From the NCBI GenBank assembly GCA_963676045.1, contig OY780938.1, positions 434,001 to 498,000 of the forward strand: a stretch of DNA of 64,000 nucleotides, read 5' to 3'. This DNA is from Methanogranum sp963676045. Lineage in GTDB: Archaea > Thermoplasmatota > Thermoplasmata > Methanomassiliicoccales > Methanomethylophilaceae. Shown here in pieces: positions 17,915 to 27,491 of this stretch (positions are counted from its first letter, which is position 1; each line of letters starts with the position of its first letter). Under the pieces are notes generated by a model, which was not told where the DNA came from, ran no database searches, and saw only the letters and a program-made list of their open reading frames with translations. The position numbers and the translations under genes are program-made.

Positions 17915-19174
17915 TCAATATATCAGATAGAAATATCCTACGCATAAGGAAAGGACGACCAAAGTGATAGGCAGTCCTATCTTCAGAGCTTGCCAGAATT
18001 CGAGTTTTATATCGTATTTCTCCGACTCTTCTGCAACTATTATGTTCGCCGCCGCACCCATCAACGTGGCATTACCTGCAAGCGTAGAAGATGCAGCGAG
18101 CACGAGCCATAATACATCCTGCGATGCTGGCATCATCCCTCCTATCAACATCACCGCAGGTACATTGCTTATAAGATTGGATAACACCGCTGAAAATGCA
18201 GCTATCCCCAATATGCTGGGCGTCTCTCCTTCTCCGAAGCCCGGGAACAATGCGGCTATCTCGTTGATGAGGCCTGTGCTCACAACTCCCCCCATCAATA
18301 TGAAAAGACCGATGAAGAATAATATTATGGACCAATCAACGCGTTTCATCATCCATATCGCTTTGTCTGTTCCCTTCGTCAGACCGACGATCAATGCTGC
18401 TGTTCCGGATATCAAGGCGATCACATAAATCGAAACGCCGATCAGGTCTGAAAACGCGAACAGTACCATGGTAACGACGAGCAGACAAAGCATGAAGGTC
18501 AATCTTGGCCTGTCGATGACCACTCCTTTACCATCATCCTTTATTGTGTACTCAACCTCCTTATTCAATTCTTTCTTGAAGAATACCACCATCATCAATA
18601 TTGCCACTGTCAAAGCCATCAACATCAAAGGTATCGTTATTATCGAAAATTCAATGAAACCTATGCCGGCCTTTGTTGCAACGTATGCGTTCTGCGGGTT
18701 CCCTATGGCCGTAGCAACACTGCCTATATTCGATGAGATGAAAAGGCCTATCAGATAGGGTATCGGGTTCGCCTTGAGATTACGACAGCACTTTATGACG
18801 ACAGGGGTCATGAGCAGAACCACCGCATCGTTGAGCATTATCGCAGAGAGGAATGCGGACAAGAGCATCAGATAGATCATGAATTTTATATGCGACGGCT
18901 TTCCCGCAATAAGCTTGCTCACGAGTATGTTGAAGAACCCCGATAGTTCGAGACCTGCCACCAGCAACATCATCCCGAAAAGGAGGAGCAGAAGGTCATA
19001 ATTGAGATATTTTGGAATGTCTGTGAAGCTGAGAAGGCCGAGGACCAGCATCGTGGCCCCTCCTATCAGCGCGATACCTGCACGCCCTATCTTCGTACCT
19101 GGTATCCTGTGCATCGCTATCAATGCATATGTGATGAGGAATACCAATAAGGCGAGCAGACATTCAAAAGTCAT
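17915..19174 (-). CDS. ArsB/NhaD-superfamily ion transporter
   Basis: The protein (419 residues from the ATG at 19174, which has GGGG five bases upstream; an ATG at 19192 is an alternative) has about 10-12 hydrophobic helices. It carries the duplicated ion-transporter superfamily pattern: LNDAVVLLMTPVV in the first half and SNLISNVPAVMLIGG in the second, each helix-break motif preceding an Asn-Pro or Asn-Ala turn (GNPQNA, GNATLMGAA). This resembles the ArsB/NhaD/SLC13 group; substrate could be Na+/H+, arsenite or a dicarboxylate. No arsenic or regulator gene adjoins to decide. Confidence 0.75.
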   Translation of the reverse strand: MTFECLLALLVFLITYALIAMHRIPGTKIGRAGIALIGGATMLVLGLLSFTDIPKYLNYDLLLLLFGMMLLVAGLELSGFFNILVSKLIAGKPSHIKFMIYLMLLSAFLSAIMLNDAVVLLMTPVVIKCCRNLKANPIPYLIGLFISSNIGSVATAIGNPQNAYVATKAGIGFIEFSIITIPLMLMALTVAILMMVVFFKKELNKEVEYTIKDDGKGVVIDRPRLTFMLCLLVVTMVLFAFSDLIGVSIYVIALISGTAALIVGLTKGTDKAIWMMKRVDWSIILFFIGLFILMGGVVSTGLINEIAALFPGFGEGETPSILGIAAFSAVLSNLISNVPAVMLIGGMMPASQDVLWLVLAASSTLAGNATLMGAAANIIVAEESEKYDIKLEFWQALKIGLPITLVVLSLCVGYFYLIY

Positions 19175-19246
19175 TCTATCCCCATTCAGCATTATCTATT
19201 TATTAGCTTATCCTATCTTTAAAATAGAGAGAAGCAATTTCGCCCC

Positions 19247-19687
19247 ATGGAGATTCCACATGATATGGACGCCATGATCGCCCCAAGAGCGATCAAGACA
19301 TACATAGATAAGAGAATGAATCTCAAGATGACAGGCCTAGGCTTGACCGCCTCCAGCGTACCTTTCCTTTTTGAAATAGGAAATCACCAAGGGGTAAACC
19401 TCAAAGACATAACATCCAAACTCTCTGTCGATAAGGCCTTGACCACAAGGGCCGTCAAACAATTGATCGAAAAAGGCTTTGCAGAGGACATAAGCGATAG
19501 CAAACGTTCATGCAAGATCGTACTTACCCAGAAGGGGCTGGAAACTGTAAAGGAGATAAATCATTTTGTGATGGAAGTCCACAATGAGATATTCACATAC
19601 ATATCAAGAGAAGAATATCAGACAATGATGATCGTGATGGACAAAGTGTATCGCAGGATACGCGAAAAAGAAAAGGATATGAATTGA
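19247..19687 (+). CDS. MarR-family transcriptional regulator
   Basis: The 146-residue protein has a winged helix (about 45-110, with LKDITSKLSVDKALTTRAVKQL recognition region) flanked by dimerisation helices. It is one base upstream of two ABC exporter half-genes in the same direction, the usual arrangement for a local repressor of a multidrug exporter. A TATA-like TCTTTAAAATAG lies about 35 bp upstream of the ATG. Confidence 0.85.
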   Translation: MEIPHDMDAMIAPRAIKTYIDKRMNLKMTGLGLTASSVPFLFEIGNHQGVNLKDITSKLSVDKALTTRAVKQLIEKGFAEDISDSKRSCKIVLTQKGLETVKEINHFVMEVHNEIFTYISREEYQTMMIVMDKVYRRIREKEKDMN

Positions 19688-19688
19688 A

Positions 19689-21440
19689 ATGATATTGAAA
19701 TATCTCAAGACCAAAGAATGGCTGCTCGTCGCTATATGTATACTGCTCATATCTGTCCAAGTATACTTCGATCTTGAGATACCTGCGTATATGTCCTCCA
19801 TAACGACGATAATATCCACAGGGGGGACAACCGATCAGGTCATGGATGATGGGATCGGAATGGCGTTATGTGCGTTTGGAAGCCTCATCGCTGCCATAAC
19901 GACCGGATACATCGCAGCATACATCGCCGCTTCTCTTTCCGTAAGACTTCGTGAATTGCAATTCGAAAAGGTATTATCCTATTCCACGAAGGAGATGAAT
20001 GATTTTTCAACTGCAAGCCTTATAACGCGTTCTACCAACGATGTGAATCAGATACAGGTCATAGTCGCGATGGGGCTTCAGATCGTCATAAAAGCACCCA
20101 TATTGGCGGTATGGGCGATGGTGAAGATCGCGGACAATAGTTGGCAATGGAGCGCCGCGACCGCTTTGGCTATAATCGCTGTAATGGCGATAATATCGAT
20201 ATTCATGATATTCATCGTACCTCGCTTCAGAAAGGTCCAATGGTTGACAGACAATCTGAACCGTGTGACAGGCGAGAACCTTTCCGGTGTACGTGTCATA
20301 CGCGCATATAATGCGGAAGAGTATCAAGAGGGGAAATTCGATAAAGCGAATGAAGAATTGACATCGAACAATCTGTTCACAAGCCGTTCAATGGCACTGA
20401 TGATGCCAAGTATGAGCTTGATAATGAGCCTTCTATCTCTTTCCATATATTGGATCGGTGCGATATTGATCAATGCATTGAACGGAGACCAATCAGCACA
20501 ACTCACGACTTTCACCGATATGATAGTATTCTCCTCGTATGCCATGCAGATAGTCATGGCCTTCATCATGACGATATACATAATAATGTTCCTACCACGT
20601 GCCCTTGTGGCATCCAAACGTGTACAGGATGTTATAGAGAAGGACCCATCGATAAAAGATGGACATGTATCGGACGACACCGAAATGGAAGGGAAGATAT
20701 CTTTCGAGAATGTATCTTTCAGATATTCGGATACAGCAGATTATGTGCTCAAAGATATAAACCTGGATATAAAGAAGGGTGAGACGGTGGCATTCATCGG
20801 CTCTACAGGAAGCGGTAAAAGTACACTGATAAATCTGATACTCCGTTCATATGACATTACAGAAGGCAAGATATTGGTCGATGGGGTCGATGTCAGAGAA
20901 TATAAACTCGAGACCCTGCACAAAAAGATGGGATATGTACCGCAGAAAGCAGTCATCTTTACTGGAACGGTCGAATCGAATGTCAGATATGGCAGTTCAT
21001 CAGAGAGTTGCACCGACGAGGACATGAAGAAGTCCATAGCCATATCACAAGGAAGGGAATTCATTGAAAATATGGATGGTACCTATAAGGCAGAACTTTC
21101 TCGTGATGGTACCAATCTATCAGGCGGACAGAAACAACGTATCTCCATTGCCCGTGCAGTATGTAAAAAACCAGAATTCTATCTGTTCGACGATTCTTTT
21201 TCTGCTTTGGATTATAAAACAGACCGTATTCTGAGGGAAAATCTCAAAAAAGAAACGATAGGCGTCACATGCATAATTGTCGCACAGAGGATAGGCACGA
21301 TAATGGAGGCCGACCAGATCATCGTCCTAGATGAGGGACGCATCGTAGGCATAGGCAAGCACAAAGACCTTCTAAGGAGCTGCCCCGTCTATCACGATAT
21401 CGCATCGTCTCAACTTTCTCCGGAGGAGCTGGGATTATGA
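19689..21440 (+). CDS. ABC exporter half-transporter (degenerate ATPase site subunit)
   Basis: This 583-residue type IV ABC exporter has six membrane helices (about 10-320) and an ATPase domain (about 345-575) with Walker A GSTGSGKST and a canonical signature LSGGQKQR. Its Walker B reads YLFDDSF, with Asp in place of the catalytic Glu, and the switch His is replaced by Gln (VAQRIGT). These are marks of the non-hydrolytic site in heterodimeric exporters. It overlaps its partner by ATGA. Substrates are likely hydrophobic compounds or lipids; unknown from sequence. Confidence 0.88.
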   Translation: MILKYLKTKEWLLVAICILLISVQVYFDLEIPAYMSSITTIISTGGTTDQVMDDGIGMALCAFGSLIAAITTGYIAAYIAASLSVRLRELQFEKVLSYSTKEMNDFSTASLITRSTNDVNQIQVIVAMGLQIVIKAPILAVWAMVKIADNSWQWSAATALAIIAVMAIISIFMIFIVPRFRKVQWLTDNLNRVTGENLSGVRVIRAYNAEEYQEGKFDKANEELTSNNLFTSRSMALMMPSMSLIMSLLSLSIYWIGAILINALNGDQSAQLTTFTDMIVFSSYAMQIVMAFIMTIYIIMFLPRALVASKRVQDVIEKDPSIKDGHVSDDTEMEGKISFENVSFRYSDTADYVLKDINLDIKKGETVAFIGSTGSGKSTLINLILRSYDITEGKILVDGVDVREYKLETLHKKMGYVPQKAVIFTGTVESNVRYGSSSESCTDEDMKKSIAISQGREFIENMDGTYKAELSRDGTNLSGGQKQRISIARAVCKKPEFYLFDDSFSALDYKTDRILRENLKKETIGVTCIIVAQRIGTIMEADQIIVLDEGRIVGIGKHKDLLRSCPVYHDIASSQLSPEELGL

Positions 21441-23266
21441 ATTCCACATCTGAAAGTGGAAGAAGGAAGGGACCGATGGGGCCTGGACATTTCACTCCTA
21501 AAGAGAAACCAAGTGATTTTAAGAGTTCGTTGTCGAAATTATTCGCATATCTTGGATTCTATCGGAAATATGTGATCATGGCGATATTCTTGGCCATATT
21601 AGGTACGATCCTGACACTTTTTGGACCTAATATGATAGGTGAGATAACTGATGCAATAACCGAAGGAATAACCTCCGGCAATATGGATATGGATAAGATA
21701 ACCAGCATAGGCATCTTCCTGATAGTCCTATATTCCATCGGCTCACTCCTAACTTATTTCCAAAATTATATACTGGCAACAATATCTCAAAAGACAGCCA
21801 AGAAGCTACGTACCGAGATATCGGAAAAGATAAACAGATTGCCTCTGAAATATCTCGACAAGGCATCTAACGGGGATGTGCTCAGTCGTGTGACCAACGA
21901 CGTCGATACCTTGGGCCATTCGATGAGCTTCAGCATGAGCACCATCGTCACCGGAACCACAATGCTCGTCGGCTCGCTTGTGATGATGGCTTATACGAAC
22001 ATCACAATGATGGCCGCAGCTGTATTGTCTACGATCTTTGGATTCGTTCTCATGATAGTCATAATATCCAGATCACAGAAATACTTCAGCCGTCAACAGA
22101 AGAACCTCGGTCTGATGAATGGTCATGTGGAGGAGATATATTCTGCACATAACATCGTCAAAGCATACAACGGTGAGAAAAAGGCTAAAGAGGATTTCGA
22201 TACCATCAATAAAGAACTTTTCGATAGTTCGTTGAAATCCCAATTCTTTTCAGGCCTTATGATGCCTCTGATGACATTTATTGGCAATATAGGGTATGTG
22301 GTCGTATGTGTGGTTGGTGCCATACTCGTAATGGATGGAAGCATATCATTCGGCATCATCGTTGCTTTCATGATATACATAAGGCTCTTCACACAGCCAT
22401 TGTCCCAGATAGCCCAAGCTTTCACAAGTCTACAATCAGTTGCGGCAGCATCCGAACGTATATTCGCATTCATAGACGAAGAGGAACAGGAAGACGAGAG
22501 CGGAAAGATGGAAAGGTTGAAAGATGTCAAGGGAGACGTGGAATTCAAAAATGTATGTTTTGGATATGTTCCAGATAAAGAGATCATACATGAATTCTCA
22601 GTAAAGGTCTCAGCCGGTCAAAAGGTCGCCATAGTTGGACCAACTGGCGCAGGAAAGACCACGATCGTTAATCTGCTTATGCGTTTCTATGACATCAAAA
22701 GCGGCGAGATATTGATCGACGGCGTATCGATAGATGATGTTCCACGCGAGAACGTTCATGAACAATTCTGCATGGTGCTGCAGGACACTTGGCTCTTCAA
22801 TGGCACCATAAGAGAGAATGTCGCTTATTGTAAAGAGGGCACAACCAATGAACAGATCGAGGATGCATGCAAAATGGTTGGCATACATCATTTCATAATG
22901 ACATTGCCGAATGGTTATGAAACCTTATTGGATGAGAAGACAAATCTTTCGATGGGACAGAGACAGCAACTCACGATAGCGCGTGCAATGATCCAGGATT
23001 CTCCTTTACTTATATTGGATGAAGCGACGAGTTCGGTGGATACGAGAACCGAAAAGGTCATACAGGAAGCGATGGACAATCTCACAAAGAACAAGACCTC
23101 TTTCGTGATCGCCCATCGTCTGTCAACGATCAAGAATTCAGATCTGATCCTGGTGATGAAGAATGGTAGCATAATCGAGAAGGGGACGCACGCCGAGCTG
23201 CTTCAAAGGAACGGAGTGTACCGCGAACTATACGATAGCCAGTTCGAGAATGTCGAGATCGAATGA
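21437..23266 (+). CDS. ABC exporter half-transporter (catalytic subunit)
   Basis: The 609-residue partner has an N-terminal basic, Pro/Gly-rich tail, six helices (about 35-335) and a complete ATPase: Walker A GPTGAGKTT, Walker B LLILDEATS with catalytic Glu, and switch His in VIAHRLST. Its signature is LSMGQRQQ instead of LSGGQ, the complementary defect expected in a heterodimer with the preceding gene. It is the third gene of the MarR-led operon. Confidence 0.88.
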   Translation: MNSTSESGRRKGPMGPGHFTPKEKPSDFKSSLSKLFAYLGFYRKYVIMAIFLAILGTILTLFGPNMIGEITDAITEGITSGNMDMDKITSIGIFLIVLYSIGSLLTYFQNYILATISQKTAKKLRTEISEKINRLPLKYLDKASNGDVLSRVTNDVDTLGHSMSFSMSTIVTGTTMLVGSLVMMAYTNITMMAAAVLSTIFGFVLMIVIISRSQKYFSRQQKNLGLMNGHVEEIYSAHNIVKAYNGEKKAKEDFDTINKELFDSSLKSQFFSGLMMPLMTFIGNIGYVVVCVVGAILVMDGSISFGIIVAFMIYIRLFTQPLSQIAQAFTSLQSVAAASERIFAFIDEEEQEDESGKMERLKDVKGDVEFKNVCFGYVPDKEIIHEFSVKVSAGQKVAIVGPTGAGKTTIVNLLMRFYDIKSGEILIDGVSIDDVPRENVHEQFCMVLQDTWLFNGTIRENVAYCKEGTTNEQIEDACKMVGIHHFIMTLPNGYETLLDEKTNLSMGQRQQLTIARAMIQDSPLLILDEATSSVDTRTEKVIQEAMDNLTKNKTSFVIAHRLSTIKNSDLILVMKNGSIIEKGTHAELLQRNGVYRELYDSQFENVEIE

Positions 23267-23271
23267 TCCCG

Positions 23272-24054
23272 TCAATGCTTCTTCGTTTTCGGACTTGTAC
23301 GAAGATATTTCAAAAGGTCCGCATCCTTTTCCGTCCATTCTGGCGTATATCCATTCACTACGTATTCCTTATACCAATCAATGGCCTCTTGCATCTTATC
23401 TTTGATATCGGGCATTTTACTAATAACAAAAAGGTACGTATTCTCTTTCGAAGGTTTCCACCTCGAAGGCCATCTATAGTCCTCCTCCTCGAGGAAACCT
23501 ATCAAGAAAACAATGCGATCCAAATGCGAAAGTTCCGCGTATAATGAGGCTTGCATCAAATAAGACCCAGGTATGGATGTGAGCTCCCCGTTATCATCGA
23601 ACCACTTTTCTTTGGACCCGGATGTCTTGATCTCCAATATGGAATCCCTTTTGCCATTTATCGTTATATATCCATCCACCATCCCACCGAACATGTCGTT
23701 GTCGTGGAAATGATCGTACTGACAATATTCCTTCTCCACTGGAGGTTCGACCGCGATCTTGGAATCGTCTCCTATGTTCAATACATCTGTAAGCATCCTT
23801 GTAGCACTGTGGCCCAAATAATCTCTGAGTACGGGCTCTAGTATATTTCCTGCATCGATATACTTGTTCGGTGGGTCCCCAGGGTATATGCGTGCTAATT
23901 CACATGCTACCTTGAATGGTGTCGAGAACTCACTCAATCCGAATATACCTCCTATCTTTGCACCGGTTATCTTCTTAGGCTTCCAAGTCTCGAAATATAC
24001 CGTTCTTTCATCATCGTTGATCTCGATGATATTCATCCTTCCATCGAATGCCAA
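23272..24054 (-). CDS. YqaJ/lambda-exonuclease-like PD-(D/E)XK nuclease
   Basis: The 260-residue protein contains the YqaJ pattern: an early GG(I)FG...FKVACEL segment, then GGMVDGYI with the metal-binding Asp and ILEIKTS with the E-x-K pair (about 120-150). It lacks the Cys cluster of Cas4/AddB. Such nucleases process DNA ends in recombination, often in phages; here it stands without other phage genes. TTG at 24054 is favoured over ATG at 24036 because GAGGTGA lies five bases before it. It follows the small gene upstream with a four-base gap. Confidence 0.75.
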   Translation of the reverse strand: MAFDGRMNIIEINDDERTVYFETWKPKKITGAKIGGIFGLSEFSTPFKVACELARIYPGDPPNKYIDAGNILEPVLRDYLGHSATRMLTDVLNIGDDSKIAVEPPVEKEYCQYDHFHDNDMFGGMVDGYITINGKRDSILEIKTSGSKEKWFDDNGELTSIPGSYLMQASLYAELSHLDRIVFLIGFLEEEDYRWPSRWKPSKENTYLFVISKMPDIKDKMQEAIDWYKEYVVNGYTPEWTEKDADLLKYLRTSPKTKKH

Positions 24055-24058
24055 AAAT

Positions 24059-24463
24059 TCACCTCAAAGAAAAAGCGAAGAGTACTCTGGTCTCGGTATA
24101 GATAACTCCCATTGACCACATCTGGGTCTTTATGTCCTTGTATGCTACGCCATCGTTCCCGACCCATACGGTCTCACTTCCTCCGCAACGGTCGGAAACA
24201 AAGACATCTGTGAGTATGTTTCCAGACATGAGGTGATATTCCTCTGTCCTATCCTTTCTCAAACGGCTGTGATCGAATATTCCGCTTGCATATGTGGTAT
24301 TTCCTTCAAATGGATCCTTATGATCGAAATTCTCACGAAAATCGAATTTGAGATCTTTTCCGTTCTTGGAGACCAGTTCATATCTCTCGTTGAATTCACG
24401 GACTATACCCATATCCGACCTTTCAATTGTTACCTCATATTCGAACCAAGTACCGATCTCCAT
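24059..24463 (-). CDS. small protein of unknown function
   Basis: I do not recognise this 134-residue protein. It has no signal peptide or membrane helix. The alternating pattern (EIGTWFEYEVTIER; ERYELVSKNGKDLKFDF; ETVWVGNDGVAYKDI) suggests an all-beta fold, possibly a barrel. It ends four bases before the YqaJ nuclease start on the same strand, so the two are probably co-transcribed. Confidence 0.6.
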   Translation of the reverse strand: MEIGTWFEYEVTIERSDMGIVREFNERYELVSKNGKDLKFDFRENFDHKDPFEGNTTYASGIFDHSRLRKDRTEEYHLMSGNILTDVFVSDRCGGSETVWVGNDGVAYKDIKTQMWSMGVIYTETRVLFAFSLR

Positions 24464-24503
24464 ATATGGTAATCGCAGTACGATTTAAAGATATGATAGA
24501 TTG

Positions 24504-24839
24504 TCACTCACAAAAAGACCTTATGTATCTGGACAATTCTTCGAACCTTGTCTTATTCAAAATGTAGATATGACTATCTCCTTCTCTTTTTGAACATATG
24601 AGCCCCACGTTTGAAAGCGATACAATGCATTCGGTCATCTTTTTTTCAGACAATCCAAAATTACCTTTATTGAATTGGGATCTTATGCCTTCCTTTGACA
24701 ATCCTCTCACCAAATCGAGCACATCTTTATTTGCCAACACTTTCAACATGTCCAATTCTGGATTGTCAGAAATATTGAAGATCTTGTTATTACAGAGACA
24801 AAGATGTTCATTTTCTTTGAATTCGTTTTCTTTTGCCAT
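24504..24839 (-). CDS. small winged-helix regulator (ArsR-like)
   Basis: The 111-residue protein has a helical N-terminus with two cysteines (CLCNN) and a winged-helix pattern from about residue 30: LDMLKVLANKDVLDLVRGLS, then a recognition-helix region LSEKKMTECIVSLSNVGLI and a wing REGDSHIYILN. It is divergent from cardiolipin synthase across 90 bp. Regulation of that gene is possible but not shown. Confidence 0.65.
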   Translation of the reverse strand: MAKENEFKENEHLCLCNNKIFNISDNPELDMLKVLANKDVLDLVRGLSKEGIRSQFNKGNFGLSEKKMTECIVSLSNVGLICSKREGDSHIYILNKTRFEELSRYIRSFCE

Positions 24840-24929
24840 ATTCCCTTTATCGAAGATCTTAAATTTAAGTATTCCTAAATTATAAATACAATCCTTAGGC
24901 TAAAATACAACAAATCCAATAAAGAGTCG

Positions 24930-26411
24930 ATGGTCTACTTAACAAATCTATTCTTCGATTTTCTGGACGTCATTTCCATATTCGTTTGGTTGGTTGTAAT
25001 TATAGATATCGTCGCGATATTCGTATTGCTTTTCCTGGAGAGGATGGACCCGCGGTCCTTTGTGGCTTGGCTGGTCATATTCATATTCCTGCCTTTCTTA
25101 GGAGTGGTGTTATACTTATTCATTGGATGCACGCTGTACAAAAAACAAGCATTTGCTTTGAAAGAAATAGAAGATGAGAAGCTATCGGAGATGTATCTCA
25201 AAGAGATGGACCGCATAGATAACGATAAGGAAGCAGATGATATCGACCCGAGCATACGTGTTTTTGCAAAGGCCATCAAAAATGCCGGTGGTTGGGGATA
25301 TTCAAGAAATAACGATATAGAGCTCATCACAGAAGGCCAGAAGAAGATGGACATGCTCTTCATGGACCTCAAACAGGCTAAAAAATTCATTCTCTTCCAA
25401 TACTATATATTGCGTGATGATGAGGTCGGCAATGAATTGATGGATATATTGACCCAAAAAGTAAAAGAAGGATTGGATGTCTATCTTCTCACAGATGCCT
25501 TTGGAAATGGTAACGGACCTAAAAAAGGCATTAAGAGATTCAAGGCCGCAGGCGGTCATTTCGCATTATTCCATAGACCTGCGAACTTAATACTGAGCCC
25601 TAAGAAGAATCACAGGAATCATCGCAAGATCGCGATCATCGATGGCGAGATCTCATATTGCGGCGGTTACAACATAGGAAAGGAATACGTGCATCATGGA
25701 AAATTTGGTTATTGGAGAGATGCATCCGTAAGGATAATGGGCGAAGCGATAATCCCATTGACGTTGAGGGTCATAGCAGATTGGAACTACACTGCGAAAA
25801 AGGATAAGATCTCGGATCCGAAAAAATATCTTTCGGATGCCCCTTATAAAAACAAAGGAACAGAAAGAGCACAAGTCGTGTCCGGTGGTCCAGATACACA
25901 CAAGAATAATCCCATAAGATCGCAATATCTGCAAATGATCAGACAAGCGAAGAAGACACTTTACATAACAACGCCCTATCTTACTCCCGACGAAACATTG
26001 GCAGAATGCATAAAATGTGCTGCCATGGCCGGAGTAGATACAAGGATAATAGTGCCTGCGGTGGGAGACCATATATTCGTACATTGGAACACTCTTTCTG
26101 CAGCTAACGATCTGATGAAACACGGCGTAAAAGTATATTTGCATCAAAACGGATTCAATCATGCAAAAACGATAATCTGCGATGATGTTTTCCTATCCGT
26201 CGGATCTGCCAATATGGATGACCGTTCCCTGAATCTCAACTTTGAAACAAATGTGATGATATACTCTCCAGATGTGAGGAATCAGATGTATGAGATGTTC
26301 ATCCATGACCTGAAATATTGCTCCGAATATTCTTGCGAAGAATATGACAACATGCCTTTCAAATATAGGGTCAGAACAAAAATATCCTATTTCTTCAAAT
26401 TGATATGCTGA
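24930..26411 (+). CDS. cardiolipin synthase (phospholipase D superfamily)
   Basis: The 493-residue protein has two N-terminal membrane helices (about 8-33 and 42-65) and two PLD/HKD motifs: HRNHRKIAIIDG (about 230-241) and HAKTIICDD (about 411-419). This matches ClsA-type synthases, which join two phospholipids by transphosphatidylation at the membrane. Archaeal homologues can form archaeal cardiolipins from archaetidylglycerol. A TATA-like AAATTATAAATAC lies about 50 bp upstream. Confidence 0.9.
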   Translation: MVYLTNLFFDFLDVISIFVWLVVIIDIVAIFVLLFLERMDPRSFVAWLVIFIFLPFLGVVLYLFIGCTLYKKQAFALKEIEDEKLSEMYLKEMDRIDNDKEADDIDPSIRVFAKAIKNAGGWGYSRNNDIELITEGQKKMDMLFMDLKQAKKFILFQYYILRDDEVGNELMDILTQKVKEGLDVYLLTDAFGNGNGPKKGIKRFKAAGGHFALFHRPANLILSPKKNHRNHRKIAIIDGEISYCGGYNIGKEYVHHGKFGYWRDASVRIMGEAIIPLTLRVIADWNYTAKKDKISDPKKYLSDAPYKNKGTERAQVVSGGPDTHKNNPIRSQYLQMIRQAKKTLYITTPYLTPDETLAECIKCAAMAGVDTRIIVPAVGDHIFVHWNTLSAANDLMKHGVKVYLHQNGFNHAKTIICDDVFLSVGSANMDDRSLNLNFETNVMIYSPDVRNQMYEMFIHDLKYCSEYSCEEYDNMPFKYRVRTKISYFFKLIC

Positions 26412-26469
26412 TCTGATCATATGATAGGTTTATATATGACCTCATAGTGACGATATTCAAAGGGATCCC

Positions 26470-27204
26470 ATGAAGGGCGTTAAGTCAGGATTGTTAATTA
26501 CTACAACTCTTATATTTATCATGGGAATTGCCACAATGTCCTTAGCTATAGATGATGCTGATGCAAAATCATTCGTGGAATATTCAGACATAAATTCATC
26601 TGATTTCTATAATATCATCGCATCAGACATCGTTGGCAAAACCGAGACTGAATATAATCTTGATTCGTCTCTGTTTACCTCGACAAATACGATCGTACCT
26701 TCTTCTTTGATCGCTGCCTTATATGACAACGAAGTATTGTTGAAATTCAATGTTTATTCCAATGATACAATCGAATACATATACGTAATCGATTCTTCAA
26801 TCAAAAATATAGAATCTTCTGATTATATTGATTATATCATAGATTTGAATTTGAGTTTTTCATTATCTGGCAATGATGACTCCGTTATCCTTAATATGGA
26901 GGGGGAGGGAATACAGCCGTTTGAAACCATACTTTACCTGAACCTCGAATCATTGAGCGATGATAGTACTTCGGAAAGTAATTACACTATGGCCCTTGAT
27001 TCGACCGACATAAGTACACTTACAATAGGCGATACCGATTATCTTGTCCTCAAACTCGATGAAGCGAAGACATATACATTCGATATTTCTGAACAATTTG
27101 GATCGGTTTACAGTGAAGACTCCAAGTTGGAAAGGATCCTGATCAGTATGGCTGTGACAACAACATTCATCATCGGCATATTGCTAGTATTCAGATATTA
27201 TTGA
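26470..27204 (+). CDS. membrane-anchored surface protein, unknown function
   Basis: This 244-residue protein has a signal peptide (about 5-27, ending near DADA), a beta-rich, Asp/Ser-rich ectodomain and a C-terminal membrane helix (about 222-241). No family is recognised. Low lysine and high acidic content resemble the other surface proteins in this window. GGGAT just before the ATG is the likely ribosome binding site. The following 290 bases hold only the mtaB1 terminator and no gene that I can support. Confidence 0.6.
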   Translation: MKGVKSGLLITTTLIFIMGIATMSLAIDDADAKSFVEYSDINSSDFYNIIASDIVGKTETEYNLDSSLFTSTNTIVPSSLIAALYDNEVLLKFNVYSNDTIEYIYVIDSSIKNIESSDYIDYIIDLNLSFSLSGNDDSVILNMEGEGIQPFETILYLNLESLSDDSTSESNYTMALDSTDISTLTIGDTDYLVLKLDEAKTYTFDISEQFGSVYSEDSKLERILISMAVTTTFIIGILLVFRYY

Positions 27205-27430
27205 ATGCTTTCATATGTCTCGTATATTTCCTTCCTCACGATATTATCTATCCGTCTCTGAACATTTACTGTACTATGTACCTAACTGGATCAGTATATC
27301 GATCGCAATGAGTTCTTAAGATCACATGTCTCGAAGTAGTATGCATATTCGTTGAGATGCGCAATTGCACCTGCACGATTATTAGTGACTAATACAATTT
27401 TGATATTCATCATATCATGACATACAAGTG

Positions 27431-27462
27431 ATATAAAATATGAAAACCGGGGAAATACCCCG
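27431..27462 (-). terminator. terminator hairpin after mtaB1
   Basis: On the minus strand the perfect stem CGGGG/CCCCG with a five-base loop (27448-27462) is followed by a T-rich stretch (GGTTTTCATATTTTAT), 30 bp beyond the mtaB1 stop codon. Confidence 0.6.
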
Positions 27463-27491
27463 TAAATAGTTTATAACATAAAGTTTACGAC

